Origin: Actinomycetes bacterium
GTDB lineage: Bacteria > Actinomycetota > Acidimicrobiia > Acidimicrobiales > Bog-793
Assembly: GCA_021798985.1 (NCBI GenBank)
Contig: JAJZBI010000012.1
Span: 1 to 64,000, forward strand
DNA length: 64,000 nucleotides
Direction: 5' to 3'
The notes under the pieces are model-generated. The model saw only the letters and a program-made list of their open reading frames with translations, had not been told where the DNA came from and did not search any database. Made by a program: the position numbers and the translations under genes. Of the stretch, positions 34,701 to 42,495 are shown in pieces (the stretch's first letter is position 1; each line of letters begins with the position of its first letter).

Positions 34701-35350
34701 TCACGAGCAGCGGCCTGGCCGATGATCACGCGGGAGCCGTTGTGGGTGGGGAGTCGTTCGGGTCGCTGGTCGCGCAGCTCCGTCGCACCGAAGCCGACGG
34801 GCACCAGCCTGAACAGCTCTTGTCACGCGCGGTCCGCGCGGGCGGGCTCGATGGCGCCAACGACCCGGCCGCGGTGCTCGCCGCTCGCCTCGCCAAGCTG
34901 ACCGCTGCCCGCCCCGGCGGCACCCGTCCCCGCCGCCGACCCCACTACATCGCCGGGCTAATCCCCGAGGCCACCGGGGCGATGCCCACCGACATGCGCC
35001 AAGCTCTCGGAGAGCTACAGGACTTGATCGAGCAGCGTGCTACAGCGCTCGCCATCGAAGCTATCCAAGACGGCCAGCCGTGGGTAAGCAGGCTCGGACA
35101 ATCGCTCACCGATCCCGCCCGGCGGGCCGCCTGGGAGCAACAGGTCCGCACCATCGCCGCCTACCGCGACCGCTACGGCATCACCGGCCCCGACCCGCTC
35201 GGACCCGTGCCCAGCGGCCAAGGCCAACGGCTTGACTACCTGCGAGCGGATGCCGCCGCCCGCCGAGCACAGGCGACCGCGAACGAGAACGTTCGGCGGC
35301 GGCACGGACCGGATTTGCAGATCGACTCGGGACGCGACCTCAGCCGTTGA
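31781..35350 (+). CDS. MobF-type relaxase-helicase (TraA/TrwC-like)
   Basis: 1,189 residues. The relaxase domain (1-330) starts MTVSMRVMSAGDGYKYLL and has AYYAEKGTPPGYW with candidate nicking tyrosines, TFSVPKSVSALWAV and the histidine motif DPQLHTHVV near residue 223. The helicase domain follows: VGPAGAGKT Walker A (Lys near 558), VIADEASLAG as motif II, LLAGDPAQLAAVDAGG, and GYAITAHRAQGATVDTAHLVV as motif V. The C-terminal part is helical. It would nick oriT and unwind the transferred strand. It lies 15 kb from the transfer operon and on the opposite strand; oriT is probably in the gene-free 31560-31780 stretch. Confidence 0.92.
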   Translation: MTVSMRVMSAGDGYKYLLQSVAAGDGHRPLTTPLVAYYAEKGTPPGYWLGTGVHGLGSTDRRIEPGGIVTEDHLRRLLGQGRDPVTGDPLGLPYFRHKTVEERIAARVEHLDSELTVDEHAAAVERIEGEERKRGTRRTVAGYDYTFSVPKSVSALWAVADPAVQAAIVEAHHQAVADVLALMERDVAATRVGHAGVAQVATRGLIATAYDHYDSRAADPQLHTHVVIANKVQGEDGKWRALDGRPMHQAVVAISEHYNAVLADRMTGGLGVGWEQRERGRDRNPAWEIIGVPDELIAEFSSRSAAIDAETDRLIDAYVTDHGHRPDKRAVLRLRQQATLSTRPDKTHYSLAELTDQWRRRADRVLGQDADTWADHLLATSNGTVVVRAEDVGRDELVALAQAVVEQVQEKRSTWGRWNLSAEASRQTMGLRFPTVEDREAVVGIITDAAEAASLRLTPPELTTAPAAFTRSDGSSVFRPRHSTLYTSTALLAAEDRLLDLSRSTDGPALDPMLAASVAGNADEQGRVLSADQRSVVERIAVSGRTVDVLVGPAGAGKTLALGGLRRAWEAEHGSGSVIGLAPSAAAADVLAGDLGIGTENTAKWLYEHDHGRWDLRAGELVIADEASLAGTMLLDQLTTHAASVGAKVLLAGDPAQLAAVDAGGAFGLLVRHRNARDGAGAPELADIRRFKNEWEKNASLRLRRGDTDVIDLYDEHGRIVGGDHDTMLDAAYHAWQTDIAAGRSSILIAETGDTVIALNQRARADRILAGRVAVEGVALHDGTVAGRGDTIVTRNNDRRLTTGRSWVKNGDAWTVIASHEDGSLTVQRPGPRGRRGRVALPADYVAEHVELGYAITAHRAQGATVDTAHLVVHSSSMTREAFYVAMTRGRLANVAYVATDEAHLEEHQHTPGYEDEVTARTILYGVLQHEGAEKSAHETIEAEQEKWSSIAQLAAEYETIAQTAQHQRFATAVTSSGLADDHAGAVVGGESFGSLVAQLRRTEADGHQPEQLLSRAVRAGGLDGANDPAAVLAARLAKLTAARPGGTRPRRRPHYIAGLIPEATGAMPTDMRQALGELQDLIEQRATALAIEAIQDGQPWVSRLGQSLTDPARRAAWEQQVRTIAAYRDRYGITGPDPLGPVPSGQGQRLDYLRADAAARRAQATANENVRRRHGPDLQIDSGRDLSR

Positions 35351-35364
35351 CCAAGAGCTGCGGG

Positions 35365-35754
35365 TCAGTGGACAGGAGGCGGGAGCTGGCGCCGCCGGTA
35401 CTCAGTCGGCGATATCCCATAGGCGGCGTGAAAGCACTGACTGGCATGAAACTGGTTCTTCCAACCTACCGAGCGCGCGGCCTCGGCGATCGACAGGTCG
35501 GTCGAGGCCAAGAGCCGGGCCATCCGCTCCACTCGCATCTGCCGTAGATACGCCATAGGACTCTTACCCACCGTCGCGCCGAAAGACCTCGCGAGCTGAG
35601 AGCGGGAAAGATGAACTTCATCAGCCAGAGAATCAAGCGTCCAACGCTCCGTTAGGCGTGTTCGCAGTACACCCACGGCTGCGACGACGTGACCGCGGAC
35701 CACGCCGTGGCTACCCTGAACATGGCCCGCTGGCTGTCTTGGGGCAGCAGGCAC
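35365..35754 (-). CDS. AraC-type DNA-binding domain regulator, copy C
   Basis: 129 residues from GTG. It matches copy A at 88 of 107 aligned residues (WKNQFHASQCFHAAYGISPTEYRRRQ identical). Like A and B it lacks a sensor domain. Before insertion of the IS at 35806 it lay about 50 bp downstream of the CoA-transferase gene, so it was the last gene of the citrate-synthase operon of cassette C. Confidence 0.82.
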   Translation of the reverse strand: MPAAPRQPAGHVQGSHGVVRGHVVAAVGVLRTRLTERWTLDSLADEVHLSRSQLARSFGATVGKSPMAYLRQMRVERMARLLASTDLSIAEAARSVGWKNQFHASQCFHAAYGISPTEYRRRQLPPPVH

Positions 35755-35805
35755 TTCGGCCGAATCGGAGGGGTTGGGCCGCGCGGGGAAGTGACGATGG
35801 GCTAT

Positions 35806-37625
35806 GGGTGCGGCTCCTTCTGAGGGACCTCATGCCTGGCGGGGGATGACACCGTTGGCGTAGCGTAGGTCGTGGTTGCGGTGCCGTTCGTGCGTGAGGT
35901 GGTACTGCCAGTAATCATCGAAGTCGCCGTTGGTGATGAGCGCGCGGAGCTTCAGGATCGCTTCGGCGCCGTCGAGGCCCCAGCGGGCGCCGGTGATGTC
36001 CATCCGATCTTTCACTAAATGGCGACACGCGCCCTCGATCACACCAGTCGCGATCGGCCAGCCGTTGCTCAGGGCGGTGGGGTAATCGAGGTAGGGTGCC
36101 TTGTTGAGGAGGTAGTCGGCGGCGCGATCGGCGTTTTTGCGCTTGTCGTCGGGGAGTGCGAGCTTGGTCGCTTTGCGGCGGATCGAGGCGGCCACGATCC
36201 CGGCCTTGCCTTCCAGGACCGCAAGCGCCTTGGCGTGCACCCACCGTTCGGCCGCTGGGTCGCCTTCCTCGAAGAAGCACCAGCAGGCGGACCACAGATA
36301 TTCCATGACATGAATCAGGTCAACAACGATCGTGACCTTCACCTTGCGCCGGCGGGCTTCTTTTCGGATCCGGTCGATCTGGTGGTTGTTGCCGTCCACC
36401 AACGCCACCCAGGCACGCTGGTGCTTGCCGTCGCGTCGCTCGGCCTCCTCGAAGATGTCCGCCACGACCGTGGCGGCGTCCTCGAGAACGCTGGCGGTCA
36501 GCCACTTGTGCTTGGCCTTTGGCGGTTTGAGCGTCTTGTCCTTCGTCGGGGCGAGCACGTCAGCCGGCGTGCGTGGCGCCGGCTCGAGCTCGTACACCGC
36601 GCCGACCTCGGCGATCCGCTTGCGGTTGGCTTTTTCTCCTCTGGACAAGCGGGTTTTGAGCTTCGGGGAGGCTCGCTGCGCGGCCTTGGCGGTCTGCTCC
36701 CTGAGCGCCTCGCTGCGCATCACGATCCCCTTCCCATCGCAGGAGAGCACCAGCACGTCCTTCTGCTCGCCACGCTCGCGCTCCTCAGCGTCGCTGACAC
36801 GCTCGGCATAGAACGCGTCGAAATCGACCGCAGCGCGGACCGCCAGCTCCTCAACCTGGCGCTTACCCAGATCAAGCCCTGTGCGCTCCCGCACCAGCCC
36901 GGTCGCGTCCTCAAACGACCCTCCCGCAGCCGCCCTCGCCGCCAGCCGCCTGACCCCATGCGAGGCGTGCTCGGCCGGGAGGTTCAACACCCCATCAGCG
37001 ACATACAGGTTCTCCTGCCCACGCGCCCGGTAGGCCAGCCGATCGACCCTCACCTCCCCGAACACGCTCGACAGCTGACGGCGATGATCACGCTCAACCG
37101 CCGGACGCCCGACCTCACGCGCGTCAACGACCACCTCCAGACGCCGCTCCCGCAAGGCACGCAGATCCAAACGATCCTGAAACAGCTGACGCAACACCGC
37201 TCGCCCCTCCCGCTCGATCAGCACCTCGAGCTCCCCATGCTCAAACCCATCCGCCTCGACACTCGTCAACTGCTCGACGATCTGCTCAAGCTGAGCGCGC
37301 GAGCGATCAAACCCATCAGCCCCGCCCCCCTTCACCGGGCGGTCCGTTGCGAGCGGATCGCTCCCACCCCCCGCTTGCAGGACTTCATCAGCCGGCGCGT
37401 AAACTTCGCGGCAGCGGGTGCCGAAATCGGTGATCACGAGGCCACCTCCAGGTGGTCGGCGTTGATGTGAGCAACACCAATTTCGGCGCCCCTGATCGCT
37501 TGTCCTGCCGCCTTTCACCCCCGCGCAGGCAAAACCCCCCGCAAAACCTCAGGCTGCGACCAACACCTCAGCCCCACATCCCCCAGAACTCCGGGCTCCA
37601 ACGCCCCTCAAACCGAGCCGCACCC
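35806..37625 (-). mobile_element. ISKra4-type insertion sequence with 9-bp target duplication
   Basis: The ends are GGGTGCGGCTC (35806-35816) and its inverse GAGCCGCACCC (37615-37625), with a further matching TGAGGG inside, giving about 24 bp imperfect inverted repeats. ATGGGCTAT flanks both sides (35797-35805 and 37626-37634). The 1,820-bp element carries one transposase. The right target copy covers the stop codon region of the CoA-transferase gene, leaving that protein intact. Confidence 0.88.
35830..37437 (-). CDS. ISKra4-family transposase
   Basis: 535 residues. GTG at 37437 with GGAGGTGG upstream. Features fitting ISKra4: EVRVDRLAYRARGQENLYVADGVLNLP, DVLVLSCDGKGIVMR (first acidic site), WVALVDGNNHQID (second), HVMEYLWSACWCFFEEGDPAAERWV and GVIEGACRHLVKDRMDITGARWGLDGAEAILKLRAL (third, Glu). 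The gene is uninterrupted, so it may be functional. Confidence 0.88.
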   Translation of the reverse strand: MITDFGTRCREVYAPADEVLQAGGGSDPLATDRPVKGGGADGFDRSRAQLEQIVEQLTSVEADGFEHGELEVLIEREGRAVLRQLFQDRLDLRALRERRLEVVVDAREVGRPAVERDHRRQLSSVFGEVRVDRLAYRARGQENLYVADGVLNLPAEHASHGVRRLAARAAAGGSFEDATGLVRERTGLDLGKRQVEELAVRAAVDFDAFYAERVSDAEERERGEQKDVLVLSCDGKGIVMRSEALREQTAKAAQRASPKLKTRLSRGEKANRKRIAEVGAVYELEPAPRTPADVLAPTKDKTLKPPKAKHKWLTASVLEDAATVVADIFEEAERRDGKHQRAWVALVDGNNHQIDRIRKEARRRKVKVTIVVDLIHVMEYLWSACWCFFEEGDPAAERWVHAKALAVLEGKAGIVAASIRRKATKLALPDDKRKNADRAADYLLNKAPYLDYPTALSNGWPIATGVIEGACRHLVKDRMDITGARWGLDGAEAILKLRALITNGDFDDYWQYHLTHERHRNHDLRYANGVIPRQA

Positions 37626-37630
37626 ATGGG

Positions 37631-39040
37631 CTATCGCGCGTTCCATGTGGCCGGGTGTCGGTCGAGTGGTCCGGCTTGCTGTGCCCAGTGCGGGGGAATG
37701 CCGTCGATGTGTCCGGGCAGCGGTACGCGCTTTGCCGGTCCCCAGACGGTGGTGGTGTCTTCGAGGGTGAAGTCGCCGGGCTTGGGCCGCGGAGGGCGTT
37801 CGGCGGGAGCGTCCAGGGTGTAGAGCAGGTTGGCGGTGCCGATCAGCGAGGCGTGGATGCGAGAGGTCACCGATGCGGTGAGGCGGCGGGTCAGGGCGCG
37901 GGTAACGGCGGCGGCGAGGAACCAGCCGGTCGCGTGGTCGAGGGCTTGCACGGGCAGCGGTGCCGGTTCGTCTTGGTCTTTGGCGGCGGCTCCGGCGGCG
38001 GCGATGCCGCAGCTCATTTGGACCAGGCTGTCGAACCCGCGACGGTTACGCCATGGCCCGTCCCAGCCGTAGGCGTCGAGGCTGGCGATGACCAGGCCGG
38101 GGTTGAGCGCGGCGAGGGTGTGGTCGTCGTAGCCGAGGTCGGCCAGTGCGTCGGCGCGTAGCCCGACGACCAGCACGTCGGCGTCGGCCAGCAGGGTCTC
38201 GAATGTGGCTCGTCCGGCGGGGGTGGTGAGGTCCAGAGCGGTGGTGCGCTTGCCGAGCGTCGTCTCGGGGAGCAGCGAGGCCACTTCCTCGAAGCCGGGT
38301 GGGTCGATGCGCAGCACGTCGGCGCCGTAGGCGGCGAGGAACTTCGTACAGACGGGTCCCGCGATTACGCGGGTCAGGTCCAGCACCCGCACCCCGGTCA
38401 AGGGTCGCTCGCCGCGTGTCGTCGTCCATGCGGCGGGTTCGGTATGCCCGCTTTCAGTGACGGTCAGCGGTGGGGCCTGTGCGGTCGCTGCCCCGGCGGG
38501 AGAGGCCAGCCATTCGCTGCGGGTGTGCATGGCGGCCGCGGCGCCGCCCGCTTCGACGATCGCCTGCTCGATCTGCTCGGCGGGCTGATCCGCCACCGCG
38601 GCCTGCACGGTGTCGCGATCATGCGCGGCGAGCACTCTTTCCACAGCGGCCCGGTGGTAGGCGTAGTTGGTGTGGAGCCTGATCCACCCGTCGGCGGCGC
38701 GGTAGTTGCCGGCGATCGGGTCCCACAGCGGCGGCTGTTCCCAGCCGATCGGCTGGAACAATCCTTCACCCGCGAACCCGGCGCTCGCCTCACGGCTGTC
38801 CACCGTCACCGCTGGCGGTGGGGACTGGTGGCGTGCGGCGGCCAGTCGAGCAGCGGCCAGCGTCGCGATCGCGACCGCGCCGGTCGCCAGCCCGGTCACG
38901 TCGAACACGGACGGCAGGACCGCTCGTGGTCCTGCCGTCGTCACCGCGTCAAGAGGCGTCTCGGCCGGATCGTGCTGGCTGCCGGTGGCGTCCCATAGGC
39001 GGGAGATCACGTCGTTGAAGGTGTCGCCCATACCAGCCAT
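37631..39040 (-). CDS. CaiB/BaiF family III CoA-transferase
   Basis: 469 residues. VRVLDLTRVIAGPVCTKFLAAYGADVLRIDPPGFEE is the family III Rossmann-like signature, and LDLTTPAGRATFETLLADADVLVVGLRADALADLGYD is the second. The protein is longer at its N-terminus than usual (residues 1-200, SREASAGFAGEGLF). The substrate is unknown. It lies between an HTH-citrate synthase and AraC copy C, so it may activate an acid (citrate, methylcitrate or a related dicarboxylate) for those enzymes. Start ATG 39040 with GGAG upstream. Confidence 0.8.
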   Translation of the reverse strand: MAGMGDTFNDVISRLWDATGSQHDPAETPLDAVTTAGPRAVLPSVFDVTGLATGAVAIATLAAARLAAARHQSPPPAVTVDSREASAGFAGEGLFQPIGWEQPPLWDPIAGNYRAADGWIRLHTNYAYHRAAVERVLAAHDRDTVQAAVADQPAEQIEQAIVEAGGAAAAMHTRSEWLASPAGAATAQAPPLTVTESGHTEPAAWTTTRGERPLTGVRVLDLTRVIAGPVCTKFLAAYGADVLRIDPPGFEEVASLLPETTLGKRTTALDLTTPAGRATFETLLADADVLVVGLRADALADLGYDDHTLAALNPGLVIASLDAYGWDGPWRNRRGFDSLVQMSCGIAAAGAAAKDQDEPAPLPVQALDHATGWFLAAAVTRALTRRLTASVTSRIHASLIGTANLLYTLDAPAERPPRPKPGDFTLEDTTTVWGPAKRVPLPGHIDGIPPHWAQQAGPLDRHPATWNAR

Positions 39041-39060
39041 CGTGAACGACTCCGGGCGAC

Positions 39061-39078
39061 AGATCAACGTTGATTATC
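39061..39078. promoter_or_regulatory. Inverted repeat upstream of CoA-transferase gene
   Basis: ATCAACGTTGAT (39063-39074) is a perfect 12-bp palindrome. Read leftward it lies in GATAATCAACGTTGA, also found, with one change, upstream of the divergent citrate synthases at 40321 (GATAATCAACCTTGA). A common regulator is likely, for which the HTH domain of the adjacent citrate synthase is the obvious candidate. Confidence 0.5.
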
Positions 39079-39079
39079 G

Positions 39080-40312
39080 TCAGTCCTTCTGTTGGTCGGG
39101 GTTTCCGTTGTCCGCGGGCTTGGGGATGGCGCGGGCACGGAAGCGTAGCGGCGGTTCGGTGTACTCCTCGATCGCGTGCGCGATCCAGCCGGCGGCGCGG
39201 GCGATCGTGAAGATCGTCTCGCCTGCGGTCGCCGGCATGTGCGCCGTGGTGGAGAGGGCGCCCAACGCGAAGTCGATGTTCGGCCGGACCTCGGAATGGC
39301 GGTGGGCGGCGTCGATCAAGGCGCGGGCGGCTCGCAGACCGCGCGCCGTGGGGGCAGTCGTTTGGATCATGTCGAGCAGGACCGCTGCTCTCGGGTCGCC
39401 GTCGGAGTAGAGCCGGTGGCCGAAACCGGGGAGGTGCCGGTGCGTCTCCAGCGCGGTCGCCAGCGCCGTGGCGGGGTCTGCGGTGGTGGCGTCCTCGATC
39501 ATCCGGTGGACCAGAGCGCTGGCGCCCGCATGAAGCGGCCCCGCGATCGAGCCGAGTCCGGCGAGGACGACGGAGAACGGGTCGGCCCGCACCGACGCGG
39601 CGACCCTGGCGGTCACGGTCGAGGACGCCAGCTCGTGATCTGCGAGCAGGACCAGCGCCGCGTTGAGCGCGGCGACCAGGCCCGGCGTCGGCCGACCGCC
39701 CGCGAGGCGACCCCAGAGCAGGCCGGCGATGCTGGCGCGGATCGGCGGACGGTCGCCTACCAATGCGAGCCGTGCCACCCGCGCATCGGATGCGCCCGGT
39801 ACGGCGGCGGCCATGCTCGCGATCAGCCGCCGGGCGCTGGCGGTCATGGCCGGGGTGCTCAGGTCTGAGCGCAGCGGCTCGGCCGCCGAACTGATGACGA
39901 CGGCGACGCGCATCCTGTCGCGAGCAGACTCAAGCTCATCCGGGAGGGCCATCGGGTACGGCTCCCAGCCAAGGACGGGCACGTCGTCACGTCCGGTCCA
40001 CAGCCAGTCGGCGACCTCCTCGAAAGAGTGGGTTCGCGCGAGCGCGCTGGCGTCGCGTCCGCGGTAGCGAATCCGCTGATCCACGATCGTCGTCAACCCG
40101 GTCTCCACGATCAGGTCCAGCGCCGACGGCCGACTGGTGCGGCGCGGGCGGCCCCGCCGGGCCAGCGTCTCGACCTCCTGCGGGTCGAAGACGCTGCGGC
40201 GCGAGCCGGGCTGCCCGCGGGCGGTGAGTACGCCGCGGCTGACGTAGGCGTAGACGGTGTCGAGCTTGACCCCGAGCCGAGCGGCGACCTCCTGTGCGGT
40301 CATCCCAGACAT
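39080..40312 (-). CDS. HTH-citrate synthase fusion
   Basis: 410 residues. The N-terminus is a MerR-type HTH (MTAQEVAARLGVKLDTVYAYVSRGVLTARGQPGSRRSVFDPQEVETLARR) and the rest a citrate synthase fold: SIAGPLHAGASALV, FGHRLYSDGDPRA and EVRPNIDFALG, which carry the active-site His, His and Asp. The enzyme may also be its own regulator, like other HTH-fused synthases. It faces the second citrate synthase at 40359 across about 46 bp. Confidence 0.8.
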   Translation of the reverse strand: MSGMTAQEVAARLGVKLDTVYAYVSRGVLTARGQPGSRRSVFDPQEVETLARRGRPRRTSRPSALDLIVETGLTTIVDQRIRYRGRDASALARTHSFEEVADWLWTGRDDVPVLGWEPYPMALPDELESARDRMRVAVVISSAAEPLRSDLSTPAMTASARRLIASMAAAVPGASDARVARLALVGDRPPIRASIAGLLWGRLAGGRPTPGLVAALNAALVLLADHELASSTVTARVAASVRADPFSVVLAGLGSIAGPLHAGASALVHRMIEDATTADPATALATALETHRHLPGFGHRLYSDGDPRAAVLLDMIQTTAPTARGLRAARALIDAAHRHSEVRPNIDFALGALSTTAHMPATAGETIFTIARAAGWIAHAIEEYTEPPLRFRARAIPKPADNGNPDQQKD

Positions 40313-40315
40313 GAC

Positions 40316-40336
40316 TTGATGATAATCAACCTTGAA
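40316..40336. promoter_or_regulatory. Candidate operator between divergent citrate synthase genes
   Basis: TTGAT-GATA-ATCAA (40316-40329) is an inverted repeat continuing into AACCTTGA. The GATAATCAAC core is repeated upstream of the CoA-transferase gene (39061-39078). Sited between two divergent starts. Confidence 0.5.
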
Positions 40337-40358
40337 TAAGCAGCAAGCGCTGGACACA

Positions 40359-41531
40359 ATGAAATTCATGTCAAGCGTCGCAGACCTGCCACCCGGCACC
40401 GTTGACGTGCCACGAGGCCTCAAGGGCGTGGTCGTCGCCGAGACCGAGATCGGCGACGTACGCGGCTCCGAGGGCTTCTACCACTACCGGCAGTACTCGG
40501 CCGTCGAACTCGCCAAAGCCCGGCCGCTGGAGGACGTTTGGCGGCTGCTGATCGACGGGACACTGCCCAACACCCCAGCGGAGCGCGCTACGTTCTGCGA
40601 CGAAGTACGGCCACTGCGGGCACTCCCACCTGCACTCGCCTCGGTGCTGCCCGCCATCGCCAGAGCATCCGATCCGATGACCGGACTGCGTACCGCGCTG
40701 TCGTTGGCCGCAGCAGAGCGAGGCTGTCGTCCGATCTACGACGTGGACCCGGCGGCGCGTCGTGCGGACGCGCTGTTCATCGCGGCCGTGACGCCCACGA
40801 TCCTGACCGCCCTGTACCGGCTGCGTCACGACCAGCAGCCCGTGCCACCCCGCGACGATCTCGACTACGCCGCCAACTACCTATGGATGCTCACCGGCAC
40901 CGAGCCCGAGCCATCTCACGCCGATGCGATCAAGCACTACCTGATCTCCACGATCGACCACGGCTTCAACGCCTCGACCTTCACCGCCAGGGTCATCGCC
41001 TCCACCGGCGCCGACATGGGAGCCTGCGTCGTCGGCGCGATCGGGGCACTCAGTGGCCCGCTGCACGGCGGCGCGCCCAGCCGAGCGCTCGACTTGCTTG
41101 ACGAGATCGGCACCCTTGACCGCGCCCGCCCGATCGTCACCGACAAGGTACTGAGCGGCGAGCGGATCATGGGCTTCGGCCACGCCGTCTACACCACCGA
41201 CGACCCCCGCTCGGTAATGCTCAAACAGGTCGCCCAGCGCCTCGGCGGTCCACTCGTGGACCTCGCAACCCAAGTCGAGCAGACCGTCGTCTCAGTGCTC
41301 GCCGAGCTTAAGCCGGGACGCCATCTCTATGCGAACGTCGAGTTCTACGCCGGCGTCGTGATGTCACTTTGCGGCGTGCCACCCGAGATGTTCACGCCCA
41401 CGTTCGCCGCAAGCCGCGTCATCGGATGGACCGCCAACATCATCGAGCAGGCGCACGACCCGAAGATCATCAGGCCGAGCGCCCGCTACATCGGACCACC
41501 CCCGCCGGAGCCGGTCCCGCCGTTGCTGTAG
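40359..41531 (+). CDS. Citrate synthase/2-methylcitrate synthase-like
   Basis: 390 residues. LKGVVVAETEIGDVRGSEGFYHYRQY is typical of type II citrate/methylcitrate synthases. Active-site segments: GPLHGGAPSRALDLLDEI (His), MGFGHAVYTTDDPR (His) and LYANVEFYAGVVM where Glu replaces the usual Asp of the DF motif. The substrate (acetyl-CoA or propionyl-CoA) cannot be told from sequence. The two starts at 40359 and 40368 are both plausible. It is divergent from the HTH-fused synthase. Confidence 0.8.
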   Translation: MKFMSSVADLPPGTVDVPRGLKGVVVAETEIGDVRGSEGFYHYRQYSAVELAKARPLEDVWRLLIDGTLPNTPAERATFCDEVRPLRALPPALASVLPAIARASDPMTGLRTALSLAAAERGCRPIYDVDPAARRADALFIAAVTPTILTALYRLRHDQQPVPPRDDLDYAANYLWMLTGTEPEPSHADAIKHYLISTIDHGFNASTFTARVIASTGADMGACVVGAIGALSGPLHGGAPSRALDLLDEIGTLDRARPIVTDKVLSGERIMGFGHAVYTTDDPRSVMLKQVAQRLGGPLVDLATQVEQTVVSVLAELKPGRHLYANVEFYAGVVMSLCGVPPEMFTPTFAASRVIGWTANIIEQAHDPKIIRPSARYIGPPPPEPVPPLL

Positions 41532-41605
41532 CCGGCTCCCGTGTCGGCCAGCCACTACGCTCGACTCCCATCCCCTTGGGGATGGGACAGCCAGGACTCC
41601 GTGGG

Positions 41606-41986
41606 TCAATCGCCTTCGCGCCTTGGCCCTATGTGATCGGCAGCGACCACGATCGCAACCAGCGCGCCATCCAGGGCCTCGTCAATGTCGGCGATGTCCT
41701 CGGGGTCCTCGGAGAGCCGTTCGCGGGTCGCGACGACGCAGAACCCGACCCGATGGGCGGCGACGTGATCGAGTAGGCGGCGCAGGTCGGGGCGGTCCAT
41801 GCTCATCCCCGAGTAGCCGACATCAACGAACTCGTCGGCCGTCCGCAACCCGAGACGCTGCGCGGCGAGCCCGATCTGCGCGCGCTGATGCTCGACCTGG
41901 CGTGCCGCCTCATCGGTGGTCGTGGGCGCGACGCGGATGTAGGAGACGGCGGGCAGGTCGCTCGGGGACCAGTCCTCGGCACTCAT
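41606..41986 (-). CDS. Catalytically dead serine-resolvase domain protein, copy 2
   Basis: 126 residues, clearly paralogous to 26864-27238: same WSPSDLPAVSY start, AVSYIRVAPTT with Ala-Pro where the nucleophilic Ser belongs, FVDVGYSGMSMDRPDLRRLLDHV, and ATRERLSEDPEDIADIDEALDGALVAIVVAADHIGP. The same two catalytic positions are lost in both copies, so inactivity is conserved rather than accidental. Start overlaps the membrane-protein stop (ATGA). Confidence 0.8.
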   Translation of the reverse strand: MSAEDWSPSDLPAVSYIRVAPTTTDEAARQVEHQRAQIGLAAQRLGLRTADEFVDVGYSGMSMDRPDLRRLLDHVAAHRVGFCVVATRERLSEDPEDIADIDEALDGALVAIVVAADHIGPRREGD

Positions 41987-42369
41987 GACGCCTGCGCGGC
42001 CGGTACCCGGTCCATGCGCCCGGCCTCGACGGGGTGCGTGCGCTGCCAGTCACGCAGCAGCACCTTCTCCTGATGGCGGACCCGCAGCAACCGGACCACC
42101 GAGGTCGGGATCAGGAACATGAACCGGCAGGCGTTCCAGAACCCGACGATGAAGAACAGATTGACCCAGCCCGGCCCACCGTCACGAACGATCGAACCCG
42201 CAGCGACCATGACCAGGCCGTAGACGACGATCCCGGCGAGGCCGACGAGCGGCCCCCACTTGATGCCGGAACGGGTGTGGACGCGGCGGAGGACGATGTT
42301 GCTTGGGCAGAACCGCTGCGCCAGGCCGTAGAGGCGGGAACTGAGTGCCCAACTGGCTGCGAAGATCAT
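41983..42369 (-). CDS. Small membrane protein paired with dead resolvase, copy 2
   Basis: 128 residues from ATG. MIFAASWALSSRLYGLAQRF, GIKWGPLVGLAGIVVYGLVM and GPGWVNLFFIVGFWNACRFMFLIPTSVVRLLRVRHQEKVLLR match copy 1 almost residue for residue. Only 12 bp upstream of the start the TniB/DDE element begins, cutting the gene from the leader that precedes copy 1; that leader is found beyond the element at 45566. Confidence 0.75.
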   Translation of the reverse strand: MIFAASWALSSRLYGLAQRFCPSNIVLRRVHTRSGIKWGPLVGLAGIVVYGLVMVAAGSIVRDGGPGWVNLFFIVGFWNACRFMFLIPTSVVRLLRVRHQEKVLLRDWQRTHPVEAGRMDRVPAAQAS

Positions 42370-42495
42370 GACGGCCCTCTTGTTGGCCGGCGGGCACGGT
42401 GAGCACGTGAGCGGCATTCACGCTGATCACCGCTCGTGGACGCGCTGTCGCTGCACGTGCCCACCGTGTCGCCATCCGTCCTCAGGCTGTCGGGA

